Below, piece after piece: positions 42,680 through 50,762 of a stretch of 64,000 bases of DNA. The notes beneath the pieces were generated by a model. That model was not told the origin of the DNA. It made no database searches and saw nothing but the letters and a program-made list of their open reading frames with translations. The stretch covers positions 1-64,000 of the forward strand of contig DATKRS010000029.1 of the NCBI GenBank assembly GCA_035532035.1, read 5' to 3'. The translations under genes were made by a program, and so were the position numbers. Origin of the DNA: Candidatus Dormiibacterota bacterium. Its GTDB lineage: Bacteria > Vulcanimicrobiota > Vulcanimicrobiia > Vulcanimicrobiales > Vulcanimicrobiaceae. How positions within the stretch are numbered: the stretch's first letter is position 1; each line of letters starts with the position of its first letter.

Positions 42680-42802
42680 CTAGGTGCAGTCCGCCGAGCG
42701 GCACGAGCGTGGCGACGCGAGTACAACGAGGTTCGCCCGCACCGGTCGCTGGGCAACAAAACGCCGCAAGCCTTTGCGGAGACGGCACTTGCGGCGACTT
42801 GA
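42680..42802 (+). pseudogene. IS3-family transposase (OrfB) C-terminal remnant
   Basis: The frame reads AWRREYNEVRPHRSLGNKTP and QAFAETALAAT then TGA. WRxxYNxxRPHxxLGxxTPxxFA is the C-terminal end of IS3-group DDE integrase/transposases. About 30 of the usual ~280 residues remain. Downstream, CCCCGTGGTCCAACGACGGGG resembles the right end of such elements. Confidence 0.8.
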
Positions 42803-42984
42803 CAACCTAAACTCACAATCCCCCGTGGTCCAACGACGGGGTACATCGCATGACCTACAGCGCGGCACCCGGCGCCACGACGGCCGTCGGACGAATTTCG
42901 GACGCCTCATTTCATAGGATGGTCCCAACTTTCCAACAGGGACTCGCCGCACTCTTGGGAATGACGACATTAGAGGAGATTCGC

Positions 42985-43425
42985 ATGATCGCACAACCGA
43001 GGAGCAGCCTCTACTGCTCGTTGATATGTCTCGCAGCGCTCGCAGTGATTCCGGCATGCGGTTTTTCGACCGCTCACCTCACTAGCATCACGACCGCCAA
43101 AGACAGCGCCATGACGACGCCGACGAGTACGTTCGCAGCCACCGACACGGTGTACGCGCAAGCGGGAATCGCGAACTCACCCGGCACAGTCACGGTGCAG
43201 TGGCACCTGATCCTCGAACACGTCGCGGGATACCCCGCCAATGCCCGGGACGGTGAAGCCGATAGATCCCTCGATATTCCGGCGAGCGAAAACGTGAGCA
43301 CGTACCATCTCACGCCGCCGGCCGCCGGCTGGCCCGCGGGTACGTATGAAATCGAAGTCGATATGATGGTCGACGGTCAGCAAAAGGACCAGAAGACGGC
43401 TGAGTTTACCGTATCTCCGAGCTAG
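42985..43425 (+). CDS. Putative lipoprotein, hypothetical
   Basis: 146 aa from ATG 42985, with GAGGAG eight bases upstream. The N-terminus (SLYCSLICLAALAVIPACGF) is a lipoprotein signal with lipobox IPAC. The mature part has TVYAQAGIANSPGTVTVQWH, NVSTYHLTPPAAGWPAGTYE and VDMMVDGQQKDQKTAEFTV, an Ig-like beta sandwich of the kind found in secreted proteins with DUF4878/Big_10-like folds; not identified. An upstream ATG (42850) has no signal and is not used. Confidence 0.72.
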   Translation: MIAQPRSSLYCSLICLAALAVIPACGFSTAHLTSITTAKDSAMTTPTSTFAATDTVYAQAGIANSPGTVTVQWHLILEHVAGYPANARDGEADRSLDIPASENVSTYHLTPPAAGWPAGTYEIEVDMMVDGQQKDQKTAEFTVSPS

Positions 43426-43895
43426 AGTCTGCATGCGCCGGGCCTAGGAATGCTCGTTCAATGCTTCCAGAAAATGATTCCCCGGTGACGTTATGCGACA
43501 TGCCCCCTGCGCCCGCCGCGCATGGCCCGACGCCGAGGGCAACGCCCACGAGGGCTTAGCGCGACGCGATCTTCGCTGAGCGCATGCGCCTTGATGCATG
43601 ATGCATCCGCCCTTAAATCCCAATAATCGAAAATTCGAAGCGCCTCATCGGCACTGCCTCAGTAGAGGTGGAATCCACCTTGCTGGGCTCTACGCCCAGA
43701 AACCCACAGCTCCCGCTGACCACCTTTTCCAGCGCACGTCAGGCTGCCGCGCGGACCAAAGCTTTGCGTATCAACCGAGCCGACGAGGTTGTGTTCGTCC
43801 ACTGCAACCGATGAATGGGGCGAAGCAGGCGTGCATTGTAATGACCCCCGCCAGAGCTGGACACCGAATAAGCTAATCGGCTAGAAAGTGTCAGA
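43426..43895. other. 470-bp remnant-type region without a supported gene
   Basis: Contains a dispersed-repeat core (43611-43628), a 15-bp odd palindrome AGGTGGAATCCACCT (43666-43680) and a 6-bp hairpin CTGGGC/GCCCAG (43683-43699). Short open frames exist, one ending ALRINRADEVVFVHCNR at 43812, but none has a start, a ribosome-binding site or a known family. Confidence 0.5.
43611..43628. repeat. Dispersed repeat core, copy C
   Basis: CCTTAAATCCCAATAATC, sharing CCTTAAATCCCAA with copy B (42637-42649). Only the core is conserved here. Confidence 0.45.
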
Positions 43896-44094
43896 ATGGC
43901 AAAGCAGCAGTCCCGGGCCGCCGAGGAGCCGGAGAAGTTCGAACGCTGGACGGCGCAGCGCAAGGTCGCGATCATTCTCAATGGGCGACAGGACGCCCGG
44001 CTGGTACACGGAATAGCGAGCACGACCCTCGACGCTTGGCGGCGTTTGGGCGCAAGCGAGCGTGCCGTTTTTGCTAAGGAGCGTAGTAAGGAGA
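43896..44094 (+). pseudogene. Transposase OrfA-like N-terminal remnant
   Basis: ATG 43896 gives AKQQSRAAEEPEKFERWTAQ then RKVAIILNG. This resembles the start of small helix-turn-helix OrfA/DUF1153-type proteins of IS3-group elements, (E)RWTAKRKxAVVLxLL. The usual continuation (EAARxxGLTVAEVExW) appears only as TTLDAWRRLG, so the middle is lost. The frame then runs into the next gene. Truncated and probably inactive. Confidence 0.5.
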
Positions 44095-44100
44095 GTAGTG

Positions 44101-44505
44101 ATGAGTTGGTATCTCGCAGTGTTGAAGAAATATGCCGACTTCAGCGGTCGTGCAAGGCGAACAGAGTATTGGTATTTCGCGCTATTTAACTCATTGATTT
44201 TCGTGGTGCTCGGTATTATCGCCGGCGTCATGGGGTCATTCAGCAACACAAACAACGGCGTTGCCGCGACTCCGGCAATAATCATTTTCGCACTCTACTA
44301 CCTGGCGGTGCTCGTGCCGTCGCTTGCTGTCTCGGTTCGCCGGCTTCACGATACGGGCAGGAGTGCGTGGTGGTTGCTCATCAGCCTGGTCCCGTTTATC
44401 GGAGGGATTTGGTTCCTCATACTGTTGCTCCTCGACAGCGTTCCCGGCGCCAACCAGTGGGGCCCCAATCCGAAAGAGGTTCCGGTCGCCGCGACAAGCT
44501 CGTAA
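44101..44505 (+). CDS. DUF805 family membrane protein
   Basis: 134 aa. Starts WYLAVLKKYADFSGRARRTE then YWYFALFNSLI, the DUF805 hallmark, and contains SVRRLHDTGRSAWWLL and LLDSVPGANQWGPNP, also hallmark segments. Four transmembrane helices. ATG 44101 with AAGGAGAG ten bases upstream. Function of the family is unknown; it is often near phage or mobile genes. It lies on the mosaic side of the tRNA-Leu gene. Confidence 0.9.
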   Translation: MSWYLAVLKKYADFSGRARRTEYWYFALFNSLIFVVLGIIAGVMGSFSNTNNGVAATPAIIIFALYYLAVLVPSLAVSVRRLHDTGRSAWWLLISLVPFIGGIWFLILLLLDSVPGANQWGPNPKEVPVAATSS

Positions 44506-44529
44506 GCGTTTGCTGTAGGATCGACTCAC

Positions 44530-44802
44530 GTGAACGCGGCGCGGGCCGTGCAACCCGCAGGGACCTCTAGGCCACTGACGACGACCGTGAACAACAACAG
44601 CGCCGTACCTATCGTCGTCGGCGTTTCCGCGCACCGCGACCTCGCTGTCGAAGCCGAGGCACCGCTGCGCGAGCGCTTTGGTGAGATACTCGACCGGCTC
44701 GCGTCCACCACGGTTTCCGGAGTCATACGACGGGTTGCGATACCATACAGCGCTGTACGAGCGACTGCAACAGTAAATCCCAAATATTCCGATTTATTGT
44801 GA
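44530..44802 (+). pseudogene. Truncated gene with a SLOG-like N-terminal segment
   Basis: GTG 44530. Residues 26-58 read VPIVVGVSAHRDLAVEAEA and PLRERFGEILDRL. The V(G)VxGHRDL pattern opens nucleotide-binding SLOG/Rossmann domains found in several conflict-system proteins. The homology stops after about 40 residues; the rest (SGVIRRVAIPYS onward) runs into dispersed-repeat copy D and then TGA. A full protein would be several times longer. Assignment is by pattern only. Confidence 0.35.
44772..44791. repeat. Dispersed repeat core, copy D
   Basis: AGTAAATCCCAAATATTCCG, sharing TAAATCCCAA and TATTCC with copy B. It lies at the point where the truncated SLOG-like gene loses homology. Confidence 0.45.
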
Positions 44803-44833
44803 TAGAGCAACCCAGCCTCCCAGCCTGCAGCCT

Positions 44834-44917
44834 TGCCCAGAAAGGGACTCGAACCCCCACGGTGTTGCCACCACTGGTACCTGAAACCAGCGCGTCTACC
44901 AATTCCGCCATCTGGGC
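44834..44917 (-). tRNA. tRNA-Leu (CAG)
   Basis: Minus strand from 44917. Acceptor GCCCAGA pairs with TCTGGGC. Anticodon stem CTGGT/ACCAG encloses TTCAGGT, anticodon CAG. A long variable arm (TGGTG-GCAA-CACCG) is typical of class II leucine tRNAs, and the T loop TTCGAGT is normal. The discriminator is A (44834). CCA is not encoded. Its 3' end faces the accessory tract to the left, the usual orientation for an integration site. Confidence 0.95.
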
Positions 44918-45016
44918 CTAGCAAGGGACGGCCTCGCATTCGTCCCGCCTCGCGGCTGCCCTGCCTCTCCGGCTCGAGAGAAGGGCGGTCCGGCGGGGTG
45001 GCGTGAAACCCCGGTA

Positions 45017-46012
45017 ATGGCCTTCGGTTTCAAGCGTTCGCGCATGCTCCGAAGCACCAAAGGCGTGGTCCTCCCCCTCTCGCGTACGGCGTTTTCCCGC
45101 GAGCTGGATCCGTATTCGCGCGCCGTAACGACCGCAGCCGAGCGGGTGAGTCCAGCCGTGGTTGCGATCGAGATCGGCGCGGGCCGGCGCGTCGGCAACG
45201 GCAGCGGCTTCATCTTCACGAACGACGGCTTCGTGCTAACGAATAGTCACGTCGTCGACGGTGCGGAGCGCATCGAGGTCGCGCTCCTCGACGGGCGCCA
45301 GTTCGACGCCGAACGCGTCGGCGACGATCCGCACACGGACCTCGCCGTTCTGCGCATCGGGGGACGCGATCTCTCTCCGGCCGCGCTCGGCGATTCGAGC
45401 TCCCTGCGCCCGGGGCAGCTCGTCGTCGCGGTCGGAAATCCCTACGGTCTTGCGACGAGCGTGACCGCAGGCGTCGTCAGCGCGCTCGGGCGCTCGCTGC
45501 GCTCGCAATCCGGACATTTGATCGACAACATCATCCAAACCGATGCCGCGCTCAACCCCGGCAACTCCGGTGGCCCGCTCGTCACCGCGCACGGCGACGT
45601 CATCGGCGTCAACACGGCGATCCTTCCCGGGCAAGGCCTCTGCTTCGCGATCGCGATCAACACCGCGACGTTCGTCGCCGGCTTGCTCATTCGCGACGGA
45701 CGCGTTCGCCGCGGGTATCTCGGCATCGCCGGCGCCGACGTCGCGCTCTCGCCGGCGGCGATGAAGCGCTTTCACTTGAACGACCCGCGCGGCGTGCTCG
45801 TCGTCTCGGTCGAGCCTCGCAGCCCGGCCGACAAGGCGCATCTCACCGACGGCGACGTCATCGTCAGCCTCGACAAAAGTCGGCTCTTCGGTGTCGACGA
45901 GCTGCACAAGCAACTCACGTCGCTCGAGATCGGCCGCGGCTACACGCTCGAGGTCCTTCGCAAAAAGGAACGCCTGAACGCCACCGTTCGCCTCGTAGAA
46001 TCGCCCAATTGA
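45017..46012 (+). CDS. HtrA/DegP-like S1C serine protease
   Basis: 331 aa. Trypsin-like domain with triad H in [11 protein letters not shown] in [10 protein letters not shown] and S in NPGNSGGPL, followed by one PDZ domain ([38 protein letters not shown]). DegS-like length. No clear signal peptide or membrane anchor: the N-terminus [16 protein letters not shown] is basic, so a cytosolic or non-classical location is possible, unlike DegP. The last codons overlap the TTG start of the MFS gene (TTGA). Confidence 0.92.
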   Translation: MAFGFKRSRMLRSTKGVVLPLSRTAFSRELDPYSRAVTTAAERVSPAVVAIEIGAGRRVGNGSGFIFTNDGFVLTNSHVVDGAERIEVALLDGRQFDAERVGDDPHTDLAVLRIGGRDLSPAALGDSSSLRPGQLVVAVGNPYGLATSVTAGVVSALGRSLRSQSGHLIDNIIQTDAALNPGNSGGPLVTAHGDVIGVNTAILPGQGLCFAIAINTATFVAGLLIRDGRVRRGYLGIAGADVALSPAAMKRFHLNDPRGVLVVSVEPRSPADKAHLTDGDVIVSLDKSRLFGVDELHKQLTSLEIGRGYTLEVLRKKERLNATVRLVESPN

Positions 46013-47172
46013 GACGGCTGATACCGATTCTCGGTATCACGTTCGTCGACATCATCGGTTTCAGCATGCTGATTCCGATGCTGCCGTACTTCGTCACGCA
46101 CTTCGGCGCCTCAGCGTTCGTCGTCGGGCTTCTCTTCGCAACTTTTTCGCTCTGCCAGCTGCTCTCCGCACCACTCTGGGGAAGCGTTTCGGATCGCATC
46201 GGGCGTAAGTTCGTGCTCGTCACGAGCCAGATCGGGGCGACGATCGGCTGGACGATGCTCGCATTCGCACCGAACATCGGATGGGTCTTCGTGGCGCGCA
46301 TCGTCGAGGGAGTCTCCGGCGGAAACATCGGCATCACGCAAGCCTACGTCGCCGATCTCGTTGCGCCGAAGGAACGCGCGCGCGCCTTCGCGCTCATCGG
46401 CGCGACCTTCGGCGCGGGCATGGTGTTCGGCCCCGTGATCGGCGGCGTACTCTTCCTCAAGCACGGCTTCGCTGCACCGTTCCTTGCCGCGGCCGCCCTA
46501 CAGCTGCTCACGCTGCTTCTGACGCTCGTCTTCGTTCCCGAGTCGCGCCGGCACGAGGATCGCGAGCGCGTCACGCTCCGTCAAGCACTCGCGTTGCTCC
46601 GCGATCCGGTGCTTGCCCGCGCGCTCGCGCAACGGCTCGCACTCTCACTCGGTCTCTACGGGTGGTACTCGGTCATCGCCCTGTACCTGCAGCGCCAGCT
46701 CGGCTTTGCGCTGGCGCGCACCGATTTCTTCTTCGCCGCGTTTGCCGCGGTGAGCGTGATCATGAATGCGGGCGCGGTCGGCGGCGTCTCGCGGCGCACG
46801 GGCGACCGCCGCATGTCGAACATCGGTTTGGCAAGCCTCCTCGCCGGCTTCGCCATGCTCGCATTCGTCCACAGCGTTTCCCTCCTCGTCGTCTCGATGG
46901 TGCTCTTCGCGTTTGGATCGGCGCTCTCGCAAAACGGAATTACAGCGCTCATCAGCAACGCCGTGAACGATCGCGAACAGGGAACGGTGCTCGGCGTCGG
47001 GTCGTCGCTCGATTCCCTCTCCGGAATCGTCGCGCCGCCGATCTCGACCGGACTGCTCGGAGGCGCGGGACCGAGCTTCGCCGGTCTGGCTCCGTCATTC
47101 TTCGTCCTCGCCGCGCTCGTCATGGGCATCGTCGCCGCACGACGCGAGGCCCGGCGGACGACACCCGTCTAA
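46009..47172 (+). CDS. MFS transporter (TetA/DHA1-like)
   Basis: 387 aa with 12 predicted helices. DHA1 features: [18 protein letters not shown] in TM1, the loop 2-3 motif [16 protein letters not shown] (motif A) and motif C-like [18 protein letters not shown] in TM5. Drug:proton antiport is the usual role; the substrate is unknown. TTG start overlaps the protease stop by 4 bp. It converges on the Ku gene, leaving 8 bp. Confidence 0.9.
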   Translation: MRRLIPILGITFVDIIGFSMLIPMLPYFVTHFGASAFVVGLLFATFSLCQLLSAPLWGSVSDRIGRKFVLVTSQIGATIGWTMLAFAPNIGWVFVARIVEGVSGGNIGITQAYVADLVAPKERARAFALIGATFGAGMVFGPVIGGVLFLKHGFAAPFLAAAALQLLTLLLTLVFVPESRRHEDRERVTLRQALALLRDPVLARALAQRLALSLGLYGWYSVIALYLQRQLGFALARTDFFFAAFAAVSVIMNAGAVGGVSRRTGDRRMSNIGLASLLAGFAMLAFVHSVSLLVVSMVLFAFGSALSQNGITALISNAVNDREQGTVLGVGSSLDSLSGIVAPPISTGLLGGAGPSFAGLAPSFFVLAALVMGIVAARREARRTTPV

Positions 47173-47180
47173 ACGCTCGT

Positions 47181-47999
47181 CTACGCGGCGCCGCGCTTGC
47201 GGCGCGACGCGCTCTCTTTTCTCTCGCCGCGCTCTTTGAGGCTGCGCTCGAGCACGTCCATGAGGTTCACGACTTTGCCGCGCACCGGCGCCGCCTTCTT
47301 CGCCTTCGGCAGCTCCTTTCCGGAGACGCGCGCCTCGATGAGGGCGAGCACCGTCTCGCGGTAGCGGTTTGGGAACTTCGCCGGCTCGAACTCTTCCACG
47401 CTCATCGAGTCGACGAGCATCTTTGCCATCTTCAGCTCGGCCGGCGGCAGCTTTTCGCGCCCGGGGAGATCGAGCTCGCTGCGATCGACGATCTCTGTCG
47501 ACCAGCGCATGAGATCGAGCACGAGCGCCGAGCCCGACGGTTTGACTGCTGCGATGTACTCCTTCGTTCGAATCACGACCCGCGCGACCGCGACGCGCGC
47601 GGTCTGCTCCAGCGTCTCGCGCAGCAGCGCGTAGGCGTGACGGCCTTGCTTCGTCGGCTCGAGATAGTACGGCTGATCGAAGTACATCGGATCGATCTTC
47701 TCGAGTTCGACAAACTCGAGGATGTCGATGGTATGCGTCACCTCGGGATCGATTCGCTCGAAGTCGGCGTCCGTCAGCACGACGTGCTCGCCTTTCTCGT
47801 ACTCGTACCCCTTGACGATTTCGTCCCAGGGAACGGGCTTGCCGTCGACGCTGCAGATGCGCTCGAACTTGATGCGCCCTTCGTCCTTCTTATGCAGCAT
47901 GTGAAACGAAAGCTCGTTGCTGTGCACCGCTCCCGTCAGCTTCACCGGGATCGTGACGAGGCCGAAGGAAATAGAACCGGACCAAATCGCGCGCGCCAT
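47181..47999 (-). CDS. ku: Non-homologous end-joining protein Ku
   Basis: 272 aa, the usual bacterial Ku size. Homodimeric ring that binds double-strand break ends and recruits LigD. Starts MARAIWSGSISFGLVTIPVK, the family hallmark, with LSFHMLHKKDEGRIKFERIC and YFDQPYYLEPTKQGRHAYAL in the core, and a Lys/Arg-rich C-terminus (ERGERKESASRRKRGAA). GGAGGT four bases before ATG. It begins one base after the LigD polymerase stop. Confidence 0.96.
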   Translation of the reverse strand: MARAIWSGSISFGLVTIPVKLTGAVHSNELSFHMLHKKDEGRIKFERICSVDGKPVPWDEIVKGYEYEKGEHVVLTDADFERIDPEVTHTIDILEFVELEKIDPMYFDQPYYLEPTKQGRHAYALLRETLEQTARVAVARVVIRTKEYIAAVKPSGSALVLDLMRWSTEIVDRSELDLPGREKLPPAELKMAKMLVDSMSVEEFEPAKFPNRYRETVLALIEARVSGKELPKAKKAAPVRGKVVNLMDVLERSLKERGERKESASRRKRGAA

Positions 48000-48000
48000 C

Positions 48001-48957
48001 TTACCTCCAAAGCTTTCGAACGCGCTCGACGGTTCGCGAGAGCTGCGTCCGCTTCCAACTACGCCCGCTCCATCGGTCTCCCTCCCGCGCGAGCGCCTTG
48101 GGAACGGTGCGAATCGTATATTTCCCAAAGGCGTCGGCAGGCACCGGCGTCCTCGACCGGCGGAAGGACTCGACCTCGCTCCAGTCCAGCGGCCAGGATG
48201 CGGGAGCCCCGTCACGCGCGCGGACGGAGAAGGGCGCGACGAGCGTCTTGCCGTGCCCGACCTGCACGTAGTCGATATAGACCGCAGCCGAGCGCCGCTT
48301 CGCGATCGTGCGCTCGAGCGTGACGAGCTTGCCGCAGATTCCGCCGACGTGCCGCGCCACGAGCTCGGCAAAGACCTTCGCCTGCTCGTACGAGTGGCCG
48401 GGGGCGAGTGGAACGACGACGTGCAGCCCCATGCCGCCCGACGTCTTCACGAGGGGCGTCAGGCCGATGCCGGCGAGCGCTGCGCGCAGCTCGAGCGTGA
48501 CGATCGCGAGCGTTTTGAGCGTGCAATCCTCGCCCGGGTCGAGGTCGAAGAGCACGAAATCCGGCTCGTCGAGGGATCCCACGCGCGACGTCCAGACGTG
48601 CAGGACGATCGCAGCGAGATTGGCGAGGTAGATCAGCGATGGCGCGTCGTTGCACAATACGTATGTGATCTTCGATCTGCGGCCGCCGGGGCTCGAGAGC
48701 GTCACGCGGTGTACCCACTCCGGGATTCCTTGCGGAACGTTCTTCTCGAAAAACGAGCCGGCATCGATGCCGTTGGGAAAGCGCTCGAGCGTCAGCGGAC
48801 GGTCCTTCAAATAGGGTAGCATGACGCCGGAAACGGCGTGATAATACGTGATGAGATCGCGCTTCGTATAGCCGTCCCGCGGCCAGAGTACCTTGTCGAG
48901 ATTCGAGAGCGAGAGCGTGCGGTTCTCGACACGAACCTCGGTGCGCTTCTCCGCCAT
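48001..48957 (-). CDS. ligD: LigD polymerase/primase domain protein (stand-alone)
   Basis: 318 aa. Archaeo-eukaryotic-primase-type NHEJ polymerase: SNLDKVLWPRDGYTKRDLI, RPLTLERFPNGIDAGSFFEK, FVLFDLDPGED (catalytic Asp pair), VKTSGGMGLHVVVPL (catalytic Ser/His region) and PFSVRARDGAPASWPLDW. Fills or adds nucleotides at broken ends. In Mycobacterium and Pseudomonas this is one domain of a three-domain LigD; here it is a separate protein whose ATG overlaps the ligase stop (TAATG at 48959-48955). Confidence 0.94.
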   Translation of the reverse strand: MAEKRTEVRVENRTLSLSNLDKVLWPRDGYTKRDLITYYHAVSGVMLPYLKDRPLTLERFPNGIDAGSFFEKNVPQGIPEWVHRVTLSSPGGRRSKITYVLCNDAPSLIYLANLAAIVLHVWTSRVGSLDEPDFVLFDLDPGEDCTLKTLAIVTLELRAALAGIGLTPLVKTSGGMGLHVVVPLAPGHSYEQAKVFAELVARHVGGICGKLVTLERTIAKRRSAAVYIDYVQVGHGKTLVAPFSVRARDGAPASWPLDWSEVESFRRSRTPVPADAFGKYTIRTVPKALAREGDRWSGRSWKRTQLSRTVERVRKLWR

Positions 48958-50540
48958 TATTGCGGCATCTCCCGAACGACGTCCTTGGCGCTCTTGTCTG
49001 CACGCACGCCGAGGAACGCTGCCTGCCGCACCAACCCGTCGCGCGTCCATTCCGCAAAGCGCACCTCTGCGACGAGCTTCGGCTCGACCCAGTGCGCGCC
49101 ACGCAGCACGTCACCCCGCGCGAAGGGCGAGGTCTTGCGCGCGAGCTTCTTCAGCGTCGCATGTAGTTCGCGCAGCACGCGCTCGTTGAATCCCGTTCCG
49201 ACGTTGCCGGTATAGACGAGCTTGCCTTTCTCGTAGACCCCCAGCAACAGCGAGCCGAATCCGGTTCGCGAGCCTTGCGGATCGGTCCATCCGCCGATTA
49301 CGAACTCTTGCTCGAGGTGCGCTTTGATCTTTAGCCAGTCGCGGCTCCGCCGCTCCTGATACGTCGAGTCGCGCCGCTTCGCGACGACGCCTTCGAGCCC
49401 GCGCTTGCGCGCGAGTGCAAAAAATGCTTTGCCTTTACCGACGATATGCTTGGAATATAGGACGAGATCTTCGTCGCGGACGAGTTGCTGGAGGAGCGCT
49501 TTGCGGCTCTCGAGCGGCTCCTTGCGCAGGTCCCTGCCGTCTGCGTAGATGAGATCGAACGCCACGTAGACGAGCGGCGCTTTGGTTTTGGCGGCTTCTT
49601 GCAGCTGCTGAAAACTCGAGCTGCCGTGCGCGTCGAGCTTACAGATCTCGCCGTCGACCTCGATCGGGACGCTCGAAAACGCGTCCGCGAGGCCTGCCAT
49701 CTGCGGAAAACGTTTGAGAAGATCAAGCGCGTTCCTCGACGTCAACGTCAGCGTTCCGTCCTCGGCAACGGTGCAGATCGCACGGTACCCGTCCCACTTG
49801 ATCTCGAAGAGCCAGTCGTCGTCGTCGAAGGGCTCCTTGACGAGCGTCGCCAGCATCACCGACGTCAAGGCCGGAAGGCGATCGCGCGCCGCCGCCGTGC
49901 GCGGCGCCGCCGCGTGCCGGGATTTCGGTCGCGACTGCCACGTGCGCGACTTCGGGTCGCGTCCGATCTCGTCGAGCGACTTGCCGCTCTTGACCGAGCG
50001 CGAGTGCCGTTTGATATCCCACGACGTCTTCGCGTATTCGTCGCGATCCTTGAAGAGCAGCCACGGGTCGCCGCTCTCCCCCTCGCGCGGCTTGATACGA
50101 ACGAGCGTGAAGAGCCCTTTGAGCTTCTCGCCCTGCATCACGAACTTGATCTTGCCGTTTGCGATCTCGTGCGTCGGATCCGCTCCTTCGGCGAGATCGT
50201 ACGTACCGCGATCCCAAACGATGACGCTTCCCGCACCGTACTGTCCCTTCGGAATCGTGCCTTCGAAGTCGCGATAGGAGAGCGGATGATCCTCCACGTG
50301 CATTGCGAGACGCCGCTCGCCTGCGACCATGGTCGGCCCCTTCGGCACCGCCCACGACGCCAGCGTTCCGCCGGCCTCCAAGCGAAAGTCCCAGTGCAGC
50401 CGCGTCGCGTGATGCATCTGTACCACGAACCGGTGGTGGCGCGCTGAGCGCTCGCGCGCACCCGAAGGCTCCGGCGTCTGCGCGAAGTCGCGCTTGGCGC
50501 GGTAGATCGCGAGCGATCCCCGCTTAGCGCGCGCGGGCAC
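48957..50540 (-). CDS. ligD: ATP-dependent DNA ligase LigD with N-terminal phosphoesterase domain
   Basis: 527 aa. Residues ~30-190 are the LigD 3'-phosphoesterase: RFVVQMHHATRLHWDFRLE, WAVPKGPT, EDHPLSYRDFEGTIPKGQYG and WDRGTYDL, containing the metal-binding His/Asp set. After a basic linker the ligase domain has FEIKWDGYRAICTV (adenylated Lys), EVDGEICKLDAHG, YVAFDLIYADGRDLR, LEGVVAKRRDSTYQ and WLKIKAHLEQEFVIGG. PE-LIG without POL. GTG 50540 overlaps the upstream membrane-peptide gene by 17 bp. Confidence 0.94.
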   Translation of the reverse strand: MPARAKRGSLAIYRAKRDFAQTPEPSGARERSARHHRFVVQMHHATRLHWDFRLEAGGTLASWAVPKGPTMVAGERRLAMHVEDHPLSYRDFEGTIPKGQYGAGSVIVWDRGTYDLAEGADPTHEIANGKIKFVMQGEKLKGLFTLVRIKPREGESGDPWLLFKDRDEYAKTSWDIKRHSRSVKSGKSLDEIGRDPKSRTWQSRPKSRHAAAPRTAAARDRLPALTSVMLATLVKEPFDDDDWLFEIKWDGYRAICTVAEDGTLTLTSRNALDLLKRFPQMAGLADAFSSVPIEVDGEICKLDAHGSSSFQQLQEAAKTKAPLVYVAFDLIYADGRDLRKEPLESRKALLQQLVRDEDLVLYSKHIVGKGKAFFALARKRGLEGVVAKRRDSTYQERRSRDWLKIKAHLEQEFVIGGWTDPQGSRTGFGSLLLGVYEKGKLVYTGNVGTGFNERVLRELHATLKKLARKTSPFARGDVLRGAHWVEPKLVAEVRFAEWTRDGLVRQAAFLGVRADKSAKDVVREMPQ

Positions 50541-50685
50541 GGTTGCGAAGCAGATTTATGACGAGTAAGACGATCGCCACGATCAAGAGGACGTGAATGG
50601 AAATCGTCAGGAGATGAAAGATCAGCCACCCAACGAGCCATAGGATGAAGAGAACGACGACGAGCGTCCAAAGCAACTGACCCAC
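50524..50685 (-). CDS. 53-aa lmo0937-like membrane peptide heading the NHEJ operon
   Basis: Starts VGQLLWTLVVVLFILWLVGW and ends VINLLRNRARAR, with two tight hydrophobic helices. A paralogue of the peptide at 35978-36136: both have LLWT(I/L)V at the start, LWL(A/V)G in the middle and VINLL near a basic end. GTG 50685 follows GGAGGATAT. It overlaps the ligase gene by 17 bp, so the peptide and ligase are coupled. Membrane role in repair is not known. Confidence 0.72.
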   Translation of the reverse strand: MGQLLWTLVVVLFILWLVGWLIFHLLTISIHVLLIVAIVLLVINLLRNRARAR

Positions 50686-50762
50686 TGCATATCCTCCGTT
50701 CCCGCTCTTCGCGGCCGCGTCACGCATGAGCGCCGGACCCCACAGCGAAACTTGGTCGAACG

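Noticed and set aside
46281-48323. 680-codon plus-strand ORF across MFS and Ku genes
   Set aside because: Antisense to ku and out of frame with the MFS gene; composition is that of a shadow ORF.
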